Made by a program: the position numbers and the translations under genes. The notes beneath the pieces are model-generated. The model was not told the origin of the DNA and made no database searches. It was given only the letters and a program-made list of their open reading frames with translations. From Paludibacteraceae bacterium (lineage in GTDB: Bacteria > Bacteroidota > Bacteroidia > Bacteroidales > Paludibacteraceae), in NCBI GenBank assembly GCA_024401535.1, contig JAKSKX010000002.1, positions 124,001-188,000 of the forward strand: a stretch of 64,000 bases of DNA. Reading direction: 5' to 3'. Every line of letters starts with the position of its first letter. The first letter of the stretch is position 1. Shown in pieces: positions 29,824 to 37,248 of the stretch.

Positions 29824-30930
29824 ATGAAGACATTTGCAAAGTCAATTCTACTGCTGTTCGCAGTCATGTTCAGCTCCATAGCAAGCGCAAAGTACAAGTA
29901 CTTCCCCAAGACCAAAGAGGAGCTGAAAGAAGCCATAGAGGCCGAAATTGCCATCCAGGGAGACTCGGCTGACCTCAACTGCATAAACACATCGGAGATC
30001 ACCGACATGTTCAGATTGTTCGACAACAGCCCGTTCAACGGAGACATATCAAAGTGGAACGTGAGCAGCGTGACCAACATGGTCTTCATGTTCATCGACA
30101 GCCCTTTCAACGGGGACATATCAAAGTGGAATGTCAGCAATGTGACAAACATGGCGGGAATGTTCCACAACAGCCAGTTCAACGGGGACATATCAAAGTG
30201 GGATGTGAGCAACGTGACTTTCATGTCGGGAATGTTTTCGGGAAGCCAGTTTAACGGGGATATATCAAAGTGGAATGTCAGCAACGTAAAATACATGATC
30301 AACATGTTCTGGGAAAGCCGGTTCAACGGAGACATATCAAAGTGGAACGTGAGCAGCGTGACTGACATGGCCTACATGTTCCACGGAAGCCAGTTCAACG
30401 GAGACATATCAAAGTGGGATGTCAGAAACGTGACTACCATGCACAGCATGTTCTACGGTAGCCAGTTTAACGGGGATATATCAAAGTGGAATGTCAGCAA
30501 CGTGACTACCATGGCCTACATGTTCATCAACAGCCCTTTCAACGGCGACATCTCAAAATGGGATGTAAGCAAGGTGACAGACATGTCCGAAATGTTCCTC
30601 AACAGCCAGTTCAACGGCGACATATCAAAGTGGGATGTGAGCAGCGTGACCAACATGGCCTACATGTTCTACAAAAGCCAGTTTAACGGGGATATATCAA
30701 AGTGGGATGTGAGCAACGTGACCGACATGTCCAGATTGTTCTACGAAAGCCAGTTCAACGGAGACATATCAAAGTGGGATGTGAGCAAGGTAATTGACAT
30801 GCACAACATGTTCGCCAACAGCCCTTTCAACGGAGACATATCAAAGTGGGATGTCAGAAACGTGACTAACATGAACGGAATGTTCTACGAATGCCCTTGC
30901 AAGGTACCTGCGTGGTACAAAGAAAAATGA
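29824..30930 (+). CDS. BspA-like DUF285 repeat surface protein B
   Basis: 368 residues from ATG 29824, 17 bp after the stop of protein A, so probably co-transcribed. The N-terminal 65 residues are almost identical to A (KTFAKSILLLFAVMFSSIASA) and the tail CKVPAWYKEK is identical. It has 12 repeat units against 18 in A. The order of unit types agrees for the first six units and then diverges, so the pair arose by gene duplication followed by gain or loss of 72-bp units. The reading starts at its own ATG; the longer in-frame extension overlaps gene A and is not needed. Confidence 0.9.
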   Translation: MKTFAKSILLLFAVMFSSIASAKYKYFPKTKEELKEAIEAEIAIQGDSADLNCINTSEITDMFRLFDNSPFNGDISKWNVSSVTNMVFMFIDSPFNGDISKWNVSNVTNMAGMFHNSQFNGDISKWDVSNVTFMSGMFSGSQFNGDISKWNVSNVKYMINMFWESRFNGDISKWNVSSVTDMAYMFHGSQFNGDISKWDVRNVTTMHSMFYGSQFNGDISKWNVSNVTTMAYMFINSPFNGDISKWDVSKVTDMSEMFLNSQFNGDISKWDVSSVTNMAYMFYKSQFNGDISKWDVSNVTDMSRLFYESQFNGDISKWDVSKVIDMHNMFANSPFNGDISKWDVRNVTNMNGMFYECPCKVPAWYKEK

Positions 30931-31072
30931 TGACCAACAGCCGGGAAGCCTCAACCCGACTTTGTTCCACCTACAAGCATTTGTCAGCAAAATTTATTCC
31001 AACTCCTAAACATTGATATTTAGCATTTTACACAACTTTCTTTATATACAGCTAAAAATATATCGGAAAAAA

Positions 31073-31104
31073 TTTGGTAATATAAAAATCTTGTATTACC
31101 TTTG
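31073..31104 (+). promoter_or_regulatory. Promoter of the DUF6261-like gene
   Basis: TTTG (31073-31076), 20 bp, TACCTTTG (31097-31104). The leader is long, about 113 nt. Confidence 0.75.
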
Positions 31105-31114
31105 CACTTGTAAT

Positions 31115-31198
31115 CGAGAAGATACGGGTTAGTTCTCGGTTTGGATATATCTACGGAGCGCTCGTTTTAACCCGGACAACCCGTTTTTTAACTTTTTT
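31115..31198 (+). promoter_or_regulatory. Attenuator-like 5' leader with alternative stems and T-tract
   Basis: Stem 1: CGAGAA (31115-31120) pairs with TTCTCG (31133-31138), placing ACGGGTT in its loop. Alternative stem: ACGGGTT (31124-31130) pairs perfectly with AACCCGT (31178-31184), or six bases of it with AACCCG (31169-31174), and is followed directly by TTTTTT and a second T-run to 31198. GAGCGCTC (31156-31163) is a palindrome. Mutually exclusive pairing just before a T-tract looks like a terminator/antiterminator. The ligand or trigger is unknown. Confidence 0.5.
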
Positions 31199-31223
31199 GT
31201 TCTTTATTTTAATCTTTAGAAAA

Positions 31224-32063
31224 ATGAAAAACTTCAGTTTTGTCAAGAAGCTGCGCAACGAGAGACACGCGCACTACATGTCAGAGTTCCTAGAGGGCAT
31301 GCCCCAGGGCATCTATGACAACAAGAAACCTCTGTTGACCAAACTTGTGGCCAACGAGATCGAGAACCTCAGCAACTGCCGCAAGAACCACACCCGCGTG
31401 CAGTGGAACGACAAGGTCAACCAACTCCGCAACATCATGGCCGCTCTGGGACACATCCTCGTGAAGGAGGCCGAGATGGGCAGACAGGGAGGTGACATCG
31501 AGAAGCACTCATACTTCTCAAGAGTCAGCAACGTGAACAACAACCACGACTATGTCGAGAGCGTCCGCGCATTCCTCGGCGCATGGTCGGGCGTAGAGAG
31601 TACCAGCGCAGAGGCTTTGGTGGACGAGGCCAGGGAGATATGCGAGGAGATTGAGAACCTGGTCAGCTTCATGGAGATGGAGGACCTCATGATTGCAAAC
31701 ATCCCACCTCAGGTCAAGCTGCGCATCCCTACTGACGAGCTTGTGGACTCAATCATCAAGAAGGCCGAGGTCGAGCAGTACGAGCTAAGCCCGAACATAG
31801 AGTCGGAGGTCGAGAGACTCGAGATGATAACCGAGTTCCTTGGCTTCGTCAAGAACTGGATCAAGCGAATCACCGTGTCGGTCAAGAACTCCGGAAACGA
31901 GGAGGACGAGCCTCAACCGGAGCCCGAGGTCGAGCCGCTCCTTGTATCGCTCAAGAAGGTCGAGCTTCTGCCCGACGGAGCCGACTACAGGGACATATCC
32001 CCGGAGGAGGACAGAGCCTTTGACCAGGCAGTAGAGGACGGACTCTATGAGGTCTATCCCTAA
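31224..32063 (+). CDS. DUF6261-like protein
   Basis: 279 residues from ATG 31224. A TTG start 27 nt upstream would lie in the leader T-tract. The protein is predicted all-helical, with no signal peptide or membrane segment. It opens FVKKLRNERHAHYMSEFLE, a pattern I associate with the Bacteroidales DUF6261 family (about 240-280 residues, unknown function). The last 60 residues are rich in Glu/Pro (EDEPQPEPEVEPL). It is preceded by a structured leader, suggesting regulation by attenuation. The family name is from memory and should be treated as tentative. Confidence 0.65.
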   Translation: MKNFSFVKKLRNERHAHYMSEFLEGMPQGIYDNKKPLLTKLVANEIENLSNCRKNHTRVQWNDKVNQLRNIMAALGHILVKEAEMGRQGGDIEKHSYFSRVSNVNNNHDYVESVRAFLGAWSGVESTSAEALVDEAREICEEIENLVSFMEMEDLMIANIPPQVKLRIPTDELVDSIIKKAEVEQYELSPNIESEVERLEMITEFLGFVKNWIKRITVSVKNSGNEEDEPQPEPEVEPLLVSLKKVELLPDGADYRDISPEEDRAFDQAVEDGLYEVYP

Positions 32064-32160
32064 TGCATAATGCATAATGCATAATTTACAATGCACAATT
32101 CATAATTCAGCGTGAGCCACGCACGGATTGTGGATTGTGCATTGTGAACTGTGTTTTAAT
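32064..32160. repeat. AT-rich 'gcataat' repeat tract
   Basis: Three back-to-back copies of 'tgcataa' followed by related 'cacaattcataattc' and 'ttgtgcattgtgaa' words. It separates converging genes and may serve as their 3' ends. Confidence 0.6.
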
Positions 32161-32169
32161 GGAAAGAGA

Positions 32170-32727
32170 CTAATCAATGTCGTTCAAGTCAAAGTAAAGC
32201 AGTCTTGTGTAGTCGGAATCCTCGTCATCACTGTTCAATGGCGAAAACCCATTCTTTTCATAAAAGGGAATAGCATTTATGTAGGCATCTACGGTAATGA
32301 ACCTGCATCCGGTACGGTTGGAGGTCACGAAATAGGTCTTGATAAAGTCCAGCAAAAGCGAGCCTGCAGACATACCCTTGGCAGAGTTATCTACGGCCAA
32401 ACGACACAGCTTGACAGCAGGGTAACTCCTCATGCGCTTGGACTGAGGGAAGTTCTGATGCTTTCTGAAACGGTTGAACTCTGTCCTGTTCTCGAAGTCG
32501 GACATAGATATACGGTCGTTGGCAAGGCTGCAGAAAGCAATGGCATGGCGTGGGTTATCCTTTGGGCAAAGCACATAGGTCACAGCCAGCTTCGCCTTCA
32601 GGTATGCTTGAGCCTCGTTCTTGATAAAGTCGTTGAGGTCAGCGTCCCCGCAGTCAAAGTCGGTAACAATTTCATCGCCCTCGAGCCGGCGTATGAAACT
32701 ATTTGTCAAGGATTCTGTAAGCATCAT
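32170..32727 (-). CDS. GNAT acetyltransferase, probable TacT/AtaT-like toxin
   Basis: 185 residues. GNAT fold markers: the DCGDADLNDFIKNEA opening typical of toxin GNATs, an acetyl-CoA loop in CRLAVDNSAKGMSAGSLLL (about 107-125), and the C-terminal catalytic region INAIPFYEKNGF with Tyr at about 157. TacT/AtaT toxins acetylate the amino acid on charged tRNAs and halt translation. The start codon overlaps by 29 bp the end of a small upstream gene on the same strand, the usual antitoxin-toxin order. The toxin role is inferred from fold and linkage. Confidence 0.8.
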   Translation of the reverse strand: MMLTESLTNSFIRRLEGDEIVTDFDCGDADLNDFIKNEAQAYLKAKLAVTYVLCPKDNPRHAIAFCSLANDRISMSDFENRTEFNRFRKHQNFPQSKRMRSYPAVKLCRLAVDNSAKGMSAGSLLLDFIKTYFVTSNRTGCRFITVDAYINAIPFYEKNGFSPLNSDDEDSDYTRLLYFDLNDID

Positions 32728-32917
32728 CCAAAGTCATAGGTCGTGTTGTCATCACCACATCCTTGCCAGCCTCGAACATCTGCATAGCCAAAGCATAGTT
32801 TTTCAAGCGCTTCTCTCTGGCCTCTGCGCTCTCAGTACGCTTCTCCTGCATACGTGCCTCGAACTGGCGTGCATCCTTGCCAAACAGTATCGGTGTTTCT
32901 TTGATTGGTCTTGCCAT
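32699..32917 (-). CDS. Putative antitoxin partner of the GNAT toxin
   Basis: 72 residues from ATG 32917 (MARPIKETPILFGKDARQF). It is strongly charged and helical, with no classical RHH or HTH seen. The 'ARPIKETPxLxGxDAxxF' opening is one I recall from small proteins preceding GNAT or PIN genes in Bacteroidota. It overlaps the GNAT start by 29 bp. A possible -7 box TATTTTTG is the complement of 32948-32955, without a clear -33. It probably neutralises the toxin and autoregulates. Confidence 0.65.
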   Translation of the reverse strand: MARPIKETPILFGKDARQFEARMQEKRTESAEAREKRLKNYALAMQMFEAGKDVVMTTRPMTLDDAYRILDK

Positions 32918-32999
32918 ACTATCTGATTTTTTTTTTGCTTTAGCATGCAAAAATACAAAAGAATAACAGAAAAACCATAAAAACTAACAATAATTTGCC

Positions 33000-33080
33000 A
33001 TGAAAGATAAAACAGTAAGGATAGTGAACCTTGTGCTTGACATCATCGTGGGTATATGGCGGAGAATAACCAATAGGTAA
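33000..33080 (+). CDS. Possible 26-residue hydrophobic peptide
   Basis: An ATG at 33000 opens MKDKTVRIVNLVLDIIVG and continues to TAA at 33080: 26 residues with Lys/Arg at both ends and one amphipathic or membrane-seeking helix. It is transcribed away from the GNAT/antitoxin pair and followed by the AT repeat tract. No consensus promoter seen. It is too short to be sure of; it could be a type I toxin-like peptide. Confidence 0.25.
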   Translation: MKDKTVRIVNLVLDIIVGIWRRITNR

Positions 33081-33200
33081 TGCACAATTCATAATGCACA
33101 ATGCATAATGCACAATGCATAATGCATAATTAACGCACGAAACACGTGCCAATTATGAATTGAGCATCTTGGATTGAAAAAAAATTGTGAATTATGAATT
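33079..33200. repeat. AT-rich 'cacaatgcataatg' repeat tract
   Basis: Six or more head-to-tail copies of a 10-11 bp word (ataatgcacaatgc). A palindromic pair AATTATGAATT and ATTGTGAATTATGAATT follows, close to the promoter at 33201. Confidence 0.65.
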
Positions 33201-33231
33201 TTGTTTTTCTCGTAATTTTTCCGTACATTTG
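33201..33231 (+). promoter_or_regulatory. Promoter of the retropepsin operon
   Basis: TTG (33201-33203), 20 bp, TACATTTG (33224-33231). The surrounding ~50 bp closely match the prfA promoter at 33873. Confidence 0.75.
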
Positions 33232-33250
33232 CACACTTAAAAACTTGAAT

Positions 33251-33415
33251 ATGATAAGAATCGGAAATCTTAACATAGAGGCACACGCCTCAGCAAAGAC
33301 AAGAGTCAAGAAGGTTGCCAGGCAGACCACATCTTACGTCAAGGTCAAGCCAGGCTCCAACTCTGCGCCCAAAAAGGCAATCAAACTTATAAGAATGCCA
33401 GAGGGAGTGCTATGA
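33251..33415 (+). CDS. Small basic protein upstream of the retropepsin-like protease
   Basis: 54 residues from ATG 33251, the first ATG after the promoter. The longer in-frame reading would start before the promoter. It is very basic (KTRVKKVARQ; KKAIKLIRM) with no signal peptide. Its stop overlaps the next start as ATGA, so translation is coupled. No family recognised. A substrate, chaperone or RNA-binding partner of the protease are all possible. Confidence 0.6.
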   Translation: MIRIGNLNIEAHASAKTRVKKVARQTTSYVKVKPGSNSAPKKAIKLIRMPEGVL

Positions 33416-33846
33416 GCCAATACACCAAAGACTTCGACGGGTATGCCGAAAGCATCGTAACCAATGCAATCGTATTCCCTGGTGTGGAGCTGGAGAACCT
33501 TAACCACGAAACTCCACGCAAATTTACCGACAACGCACTTTGGGACACAGGCGCACAAGTGACCGTTATATCCAACAGAATCGTAGAGGAACTCAGCCTC
33601 AAGCCCTACAGCAAGGGCTCAGTGGTAGGAATCGGAGGTGACAACGAGGTTCAGACATACCTTATCCACGTGCTTCTGCCCAACAATTTCCTAGCCTGCG
33701 ACGTAGAGGCCTATTGTGGCGACATAGAGGACGACATACTGATAGGCATGGACATCATCGCACTTACGGACTTCGTAATAACCAACACCGGAGGAAACAC
33801 AAAATTCATACTCAGAGCCCCTTCCGAGGGAGTAAAAATAGACTAA
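33412..33846 (+). CDS. Retropepsin-like aspartic protease
   Basis: 144 residues. Active-site motif WDTGAQVTVIS with Asp45, and the C-terminal hydrophobic-glycine motif ILIGMDIIAL at about 109-118, as in single-domain clan AA retroviral-type proteases, which work as homodimers. No signal peptide, so it is cytoplasmic. Start ATG 33412 overlaps the stop of the basic 54-residue protein. No Gag/RT-like gene or transposon is nearby. The substrate is unknown. The family call is firm; activity is inferred from intact DTGA. Confidence 0.85.
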   Translation: MSQYTKDFDGYAESIVTNAIVFPGVELENLNHETPRKFTDNALWDTGAQVTVISNRIVEELSLKPYSKGSVVGIGGDNEVQTYLIHVLLPNNFLACDVEAYCGDIEDDILIGMDIIALTDFVITNTGGNTKFILRAPSEGVKID

Positions 33847-33872
33847 AAACAAGCCGAAATCTACCCCTAAAA

Positions 33873-33904
33873 TTTGTTTTTCTCGTAAAACTTTCGTATC
33901 TTTG
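33873..33904 (+). promoter_or_regulatory. prfA promoter
   Basis: TTTG (33873-33876), 20 bp, TATCTTTG (33897-33904). The block 33872-33923 resembles 33199-33249, sharing TTTGTTTTTCTCGTAA and ACTTAAAAACTTGAA. Confidence 0.8.
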
Positions 33905-33939
33905 CAGACTTAAAAACTTGAAGAAAAGACAACTAAGAT

Positions 33940-35049
33940 ATGGCAGAAAATTCGCTATTACAGAAACTCGAGGGACTAGAGATTAAGTTCCAGGAAATCA
34001 GCACTCTAATCACTGACCCGGCTGTCATCGCCGACATGAAGCGCTTTGTCAAGCTAAACAAGGAGTACTCAGAGCTTGAACGTATCATGAAGACCAAGAA
34101 GGAGTACGAGATGACTCTTTCACACATTGCCGAGGCCAAGGAGATACTACAGACCGAGGACGATGCAGAGATGCGAGAGATGGCAAAGGCTGAACTTGAC
34201 GAGCTTGAGCCTAAGCTACCAGTCATGGAGGAGGAAATAAAGATTATGCTTATCCCTTCGGACCCCGAGGACGGCAAGAACGCTATCGTCGAGATTCGTG
34301 GCGGTACGGGTGGTGACGAGGCAGCAATCTTTGCCGGCGACCTGTTCAAGATGTACTCGAAGTACTGCGAGACAAAGGGATGGAGCGTCTCTGTAAGCTC
34401 GTTCACAGAGGGAACTGCCGGTGGATTCAAGGAAATAATCTTCAACGTGAACGGTGACGGTGTGTATGGCACTTTGAAGTACGAGTCGGGTGTGCATCGT
34501 GTTCAGCGTGTGCCGGAGACCGAGACTCAGGGACGTGTGCATACATCTGCGGCTACTGTGGCTGTTCTGCCAGAGGCTGACGAGTTCGACGTGGAGATTC
34601 AGGAGGGACTTATCAAGTGGGATACCTTCCGCTCGGGCGGTGCAGGTGGACAGAACGTAAACAAGGTTGAGTCCGGTGTGCGTCTTAGATACCCTTGGAA
34701 GAACCCTAACACTGGCGTAGTCGAGGAAATCCTTATCGAGTGTACAGAGACTCGTGACCAGCCCAAGAACAAGGAGAGAGCGCTATCACGTCTTCGTACA
34801 AAAATCTATGACCAGGAGCATCAGAAGTACATGGACGACATCGCTTCACGACGCAAGACTATGGTCAGCACAGGTGACCGCTCTGCCAAGATTCGCACAT
34901 ACAACTACCCTCAGGGACGTGTTACAGACCACCGCATAGGCCTTACACTCTACAACCTGTCAGCTATCGTTGGCGGTGACATCCAGGGCATCATCGACCA
35001 GCTTATAGTGGCAGAGAACACTGAGAGACTCAAGGAGAGCGAAATGTAG
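33940..35049 (+). CDS. prfA: Peptide chain release factor 1
   Basis: 369 residues. It recognises UAA and UAG stop codons in the ribosomal A site and releases the finished chain. The codon-recognition motif is PET (PxT type, in RVPETETQGRVHTS), which separates RF1 from RF2 (SPF). The peptidyl-tRNA hydrolysis motif is GGQ, in SGGAGGQNVNKV at about residues 230-241. Length is normal. It has its own promoter; the following membrane-protein genes have no clear promoter and may be read from it. The usual neighbour prmC is absent. Confidence 0.97.
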   Translation: MAENSLLQKLEGLEIKFQEISTLITDPAVIADMKRFVKLNKEYSELERIMKTKKEYEMTLSHIAEAKEILQTEDDAEMREMAKAELDELEPKLPVMEEEIKIMLIPSDPEDGKNAIVEIRGGTGGDEAAIFAGDLFKMYSKYCETKGWSVSVSSFTEGTAGGFKEIIFNVNGDGVYGTLKYESGVHRVQRVPETETQGRVHTSAATVAVLPEADEFDVEIQEGLIKWDTFRSGGAGGQNVNKVESGVRLRYPWKNPNTGVVEEILIECTETRDQPKNKERALSRLRTKIYDQEHQKYMDDIASRRKTMVSTGDRSAKIRTYNYPQGRVTDHRIGLTLYNLSAIVGGDIQGIIDQLIVAENTERLKESEM

Positions 35050-35084
35050 TTCAGTTAATAGTTAATGATTAATAGTTAATAGTT

Positions 35085-35285
35085 ATGACAGTACAGGATA
35101 TTTTGAACAACGATTTCATGTTATACGGCTTGGTAATTCTTTTGTTGGGGCTATCGACAGTAATGGCTCTAAAATTTACGAAGATCAAGAATGAACAAGC
35201 TAAGAAGTTTATGATAACTCAGGCAGGTTTGTCTCTTCTTATTGGTACTGGATTGCTAGTGGCTGGCCTTTTGCAGCAACAATAA
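35085..35285 (+). CDS. Small two-TM membrane protein
   Basis: 66 residues with two hydrophobic helices (about 14-30 and 46-63) and a basic connecting loop (KFTKIKNEQAKKF). It follows prfA by 35 bp made of 'agttaatgattaat' repeats. First of a run of membrane-protein genes on the plus strand. Unknown function. Confidence 0.65.
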   Translation: MTVQDILNNDFMLYGLVILLLGLSTVMALKFTKIKNEQAKKFMITQAGLSLLIGTGLLVAGLLQQQ

Positions 35286-35317
35286 ACAATAAGCTGAAAG
35301 CAACATACAGAATTACT

Positions 35318-35785
35318 ATGAACTATGCGTTTTTAGGCTTATATCTCTTCTTCACAACTATTGCACTTATAGTCTATTTCTTCGTGGGAAGGAGAACCCT
35401 TGACAAGGTTTACATGAAGCGAGGCGACTACAAGTACATGGAGTGCAAGGAGAAGATGGACAGGAACTACAAGCTAATCGCAGCTGTGTATGTTATCACC
35501 CTTGTGCTTGCACTAGTATGGAGGGAAGGCTTGATGTACCTGTTTGACAAGTGGACAATACCATACGCCATAGTTGTGCTTGTTGTCAATGTACTACTGC
35601 CAATACATACAATAAACGAATACGTAAAGGATATCCTAGTACGCCACGACTACAGCAAAACGGCGGAGTACATCTCGTCTAGTCAGTACGCTGACGAGTT
35701 TCCGATTTTCTTGAGCTGTCTTGTGGCACCGTTCTTTGGGTTTTCAGGCTTCTTCTTTAAATGTTCAATAACTTATTTGATATAG
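35318..35785 (+). CDS. Four-TM membrane protein, paralogue 1
   Basis: 155 residues. TM1 5-24, a charged loop with a Tyr/Lys-rich stretch (YMKRGDYKYMECKEKMDR), TM2 about 52-68, TM3 about 82-100 ending VNVLLPIHTINEYVKD, TM4 at the end. The TM3 ending N-x-x-h-P...K recurs in the next two proteins, suggesting one family. No known family recognised. The gene ends 6 bp before the next. Confidence 0.65.
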   Translation: MNYAFLGLYLFFTTIALIVYFFVGRRTLDKVYMKRGDYKYMECKEKMDRNYKLIAAVYVITLVLALVWREGLMYLFDKWTIPYAIVVLVVNVLLPIHTINEYVKDILVRHDYSKTAEYISSSQYADEFPIFLSCLVAPFFGFSGFFFKCSITYLI

Positions 35786-35791
35786 AAAACT

Positions 35792-36238
35792 ATGGGAATT
35801 AACATCACGCTATATATGCTATACATTATTGGCACAGTCATGGGTGGAATAGTGGGAATTATGGCAATCCTTGAACTGCACAGGAAATGCAACGAAGAGC
35901 CGGACACAGTCGAGCTAGTGACACTCAGAAAGACAGCCATAATGACAGTCCTTCCGGCTCTGGCGTTCGCCATAGTCAACCTGTTCAACGACTTTATGGC
36001 AGGCGGCATAAACCTCGACTTTGACAGCGACACAATGATAAACTTGAGCAGAAGGACTATCATATTCATACTCATACTCAACTGGGCTATACCCTTCATG
36101 GGCTTGATAGACTGCTTCAAGATCGAGAAGGAGCTGTACGGCAACATACAGTTTAAGTTCAAGAACCTGGTAATTAGTCTAGTTGAGATTTGTCTGTCTG
36201 GTGCAGTTGGCTGGAAAGGTCTCACTTTGCTGTTCTAA
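35792..36238 (+). CDS. Four-TM membrane protein, paralogue 2
   Basis: 148 residues. TM1 7-25, charged loop (LHRKCNEEPDTVELVTLRK), TM2 about 48-66, TM3 about 88-106 ending LNWAIPFMGLIDCFKI, TM4 about 125-145. Same layout as its neighbours. Unknown function; no catalytic signature. Confidence 0.65.
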   Translation: MGINITLYMLYIIGTVMGGIVGIMAILELHRKCNEEPDTVELVTLRKTAIMTVLPALAFAIVNLFNDFMAGGINLDFDSDTMINLSRRTIIFILILNWAIPFMGLIDCFKIEKELYGNIQFKFKNLVISLVEICLSGAVGWKGLTLLF

Positions 36239-36250
36239 ATATCTATTATT

Positions 36251-36712
36251 ATGGGTGTAATCATTCTTCTCTTTATTTTCCCTTATTTGATACTAACTGG
36301 AGTTAGTCTGATTCTATTAGTCATCAATAGCATAAGGACAAGAAGCAGCATAGAAAAGCTCAACGATGTCAGCGACAAGCAGTTTGTGAGGAATGTTATG
36401 CTGATAAATTGGGCAACTTCTCTGCCAGCATACATATTCTTTTCTGTTTGCCTGTACTATATGTTATGCATTTGGGGAGGATTCAAAGACGATGACAACC
36501 TTAATATAATGACGTTTACCGTTACAGTAACTAACGTAATTTTACCATTGCTAGGCCATTACTTGACAAAGCTCTACAGCAAAAGGAAGGGAAAGAACAT
36601 TAGGTTTACAACCATATCATTGATTTCCCGAGGCCTGCTAATAATTGGAGGTTCTGGTTGCGCATTCTTGGCAGCCTGTTCTCTTCCAAGCAATTTTCAT
36701 TCATTTAAATGA
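36251..36712 (+). CDS. Four-TM membrane protein, paralogue 3
   Basis: 153 residues. TM1 4-24, basic loop (NSIRTRSSIEKLNDVSDK), TM2 about 52-73, TM3 about 85-105 ending TNVILPLLGHYLTKLY, TM4 about 122-142. The stop overlaps the next start as ATGA, so it is coupled to the cytoplasmic protein downstream. Unknown function. Confidence 0.65.
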   Translation: MGVIILLFIFPYLILTGVSLILLVINSIRTRSSIEKLNDVSDKQFVRNVMLINWATSLPAYIFFSVCLYYMLCIWGGFKDDDNLNIMTFTVTVTNVILPLLGHYLTKLYSKRKGKNIRFTTISLISRGLLIIGGSGCAFLAACSLPSNFHSFK

Positions 36713-37236
36713 CAAAGAAGAAAAACAACATATACAACACCTGCGACGTATTCGCTACCCTATGCGCCACATACATTGCTGACGCAGACGCAGAGGACAC
36801 TGTGTGCATATCAGGCTACGAGAACGCCGGAGAAGTCCAGCTCATGCGTGCCATAGAGATTGCCGAGGACCTTGGCTATGACGAGGTGGAGTTCACCGAC
36901 AAACTCGAGGACGCAGTCATCAAGATTGGTGAGATGGACGAAGCTACCTGGGAGGAATACAAGGCTGACATTACCGGATACGTGAACCGAGACAAGGCTC
37001 GTATGGTCATGGAGGGTGTCATTGACGTGGCTCTTTGCTACGGATACATCAACGAGATGATTATTAACATCATCCTTTCAGATGTGGAGCTACTTGGAGA
37101 GTCGGTAGAGATTGCTACCCTACTCATCGCTCGCAGATGCCAGGAGGAGACCACTATCGCCATAGACACCACATCTATGGACGAGGAAAGGAAAAGCATG
37201 ATAGCAAGCAGACTTCACGGTCCTGCCGACGCCTAA
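36709..37236 (+). CDS. Acidic cytoplasmic protein of the membrane-protein operon
   Basis: 175 residues, no signal peptide or TM. It is acidic and helical, with an ADADAEDTVCISGYENAG segment. Coupled by a 4-bp overlap to paralogue 3. GC is higher than in the membrane genes. Not recognised; it may be the soluble partner of the membrane components. Confidence 0.6.
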   Translation: MTKKKNNIYNTCDVFATLCATYIADADAEDTVCISGYENAGEVQLMRAIEIAEDLGYDEVEFTDKLEDAVIKIGEMDEATWEEYKADITGYVNRDKARMVMEGVIDVALCYGYINEMIINIILSDVELLGESVEIATLLIARRCQEETTIAIDTTSMDEERKSMIASRLHGPADA

Positions 37237-37248
37237 CTATGAATTGCC

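Noticed and set aside
28261-30368. Antisense ORFs rich in 'TLLTFHFDMSPLN' repeats
   Set aside because: Mirror images of the 72-bp DUF285 repeats; no promoter, no independent support.
28450-30890. Regular ~72-bp repeats resembling a CRISPR array
   Set aside because: The repeats are in frame, encode DUF285 units, have no unique spacers and no cas genes nearby.
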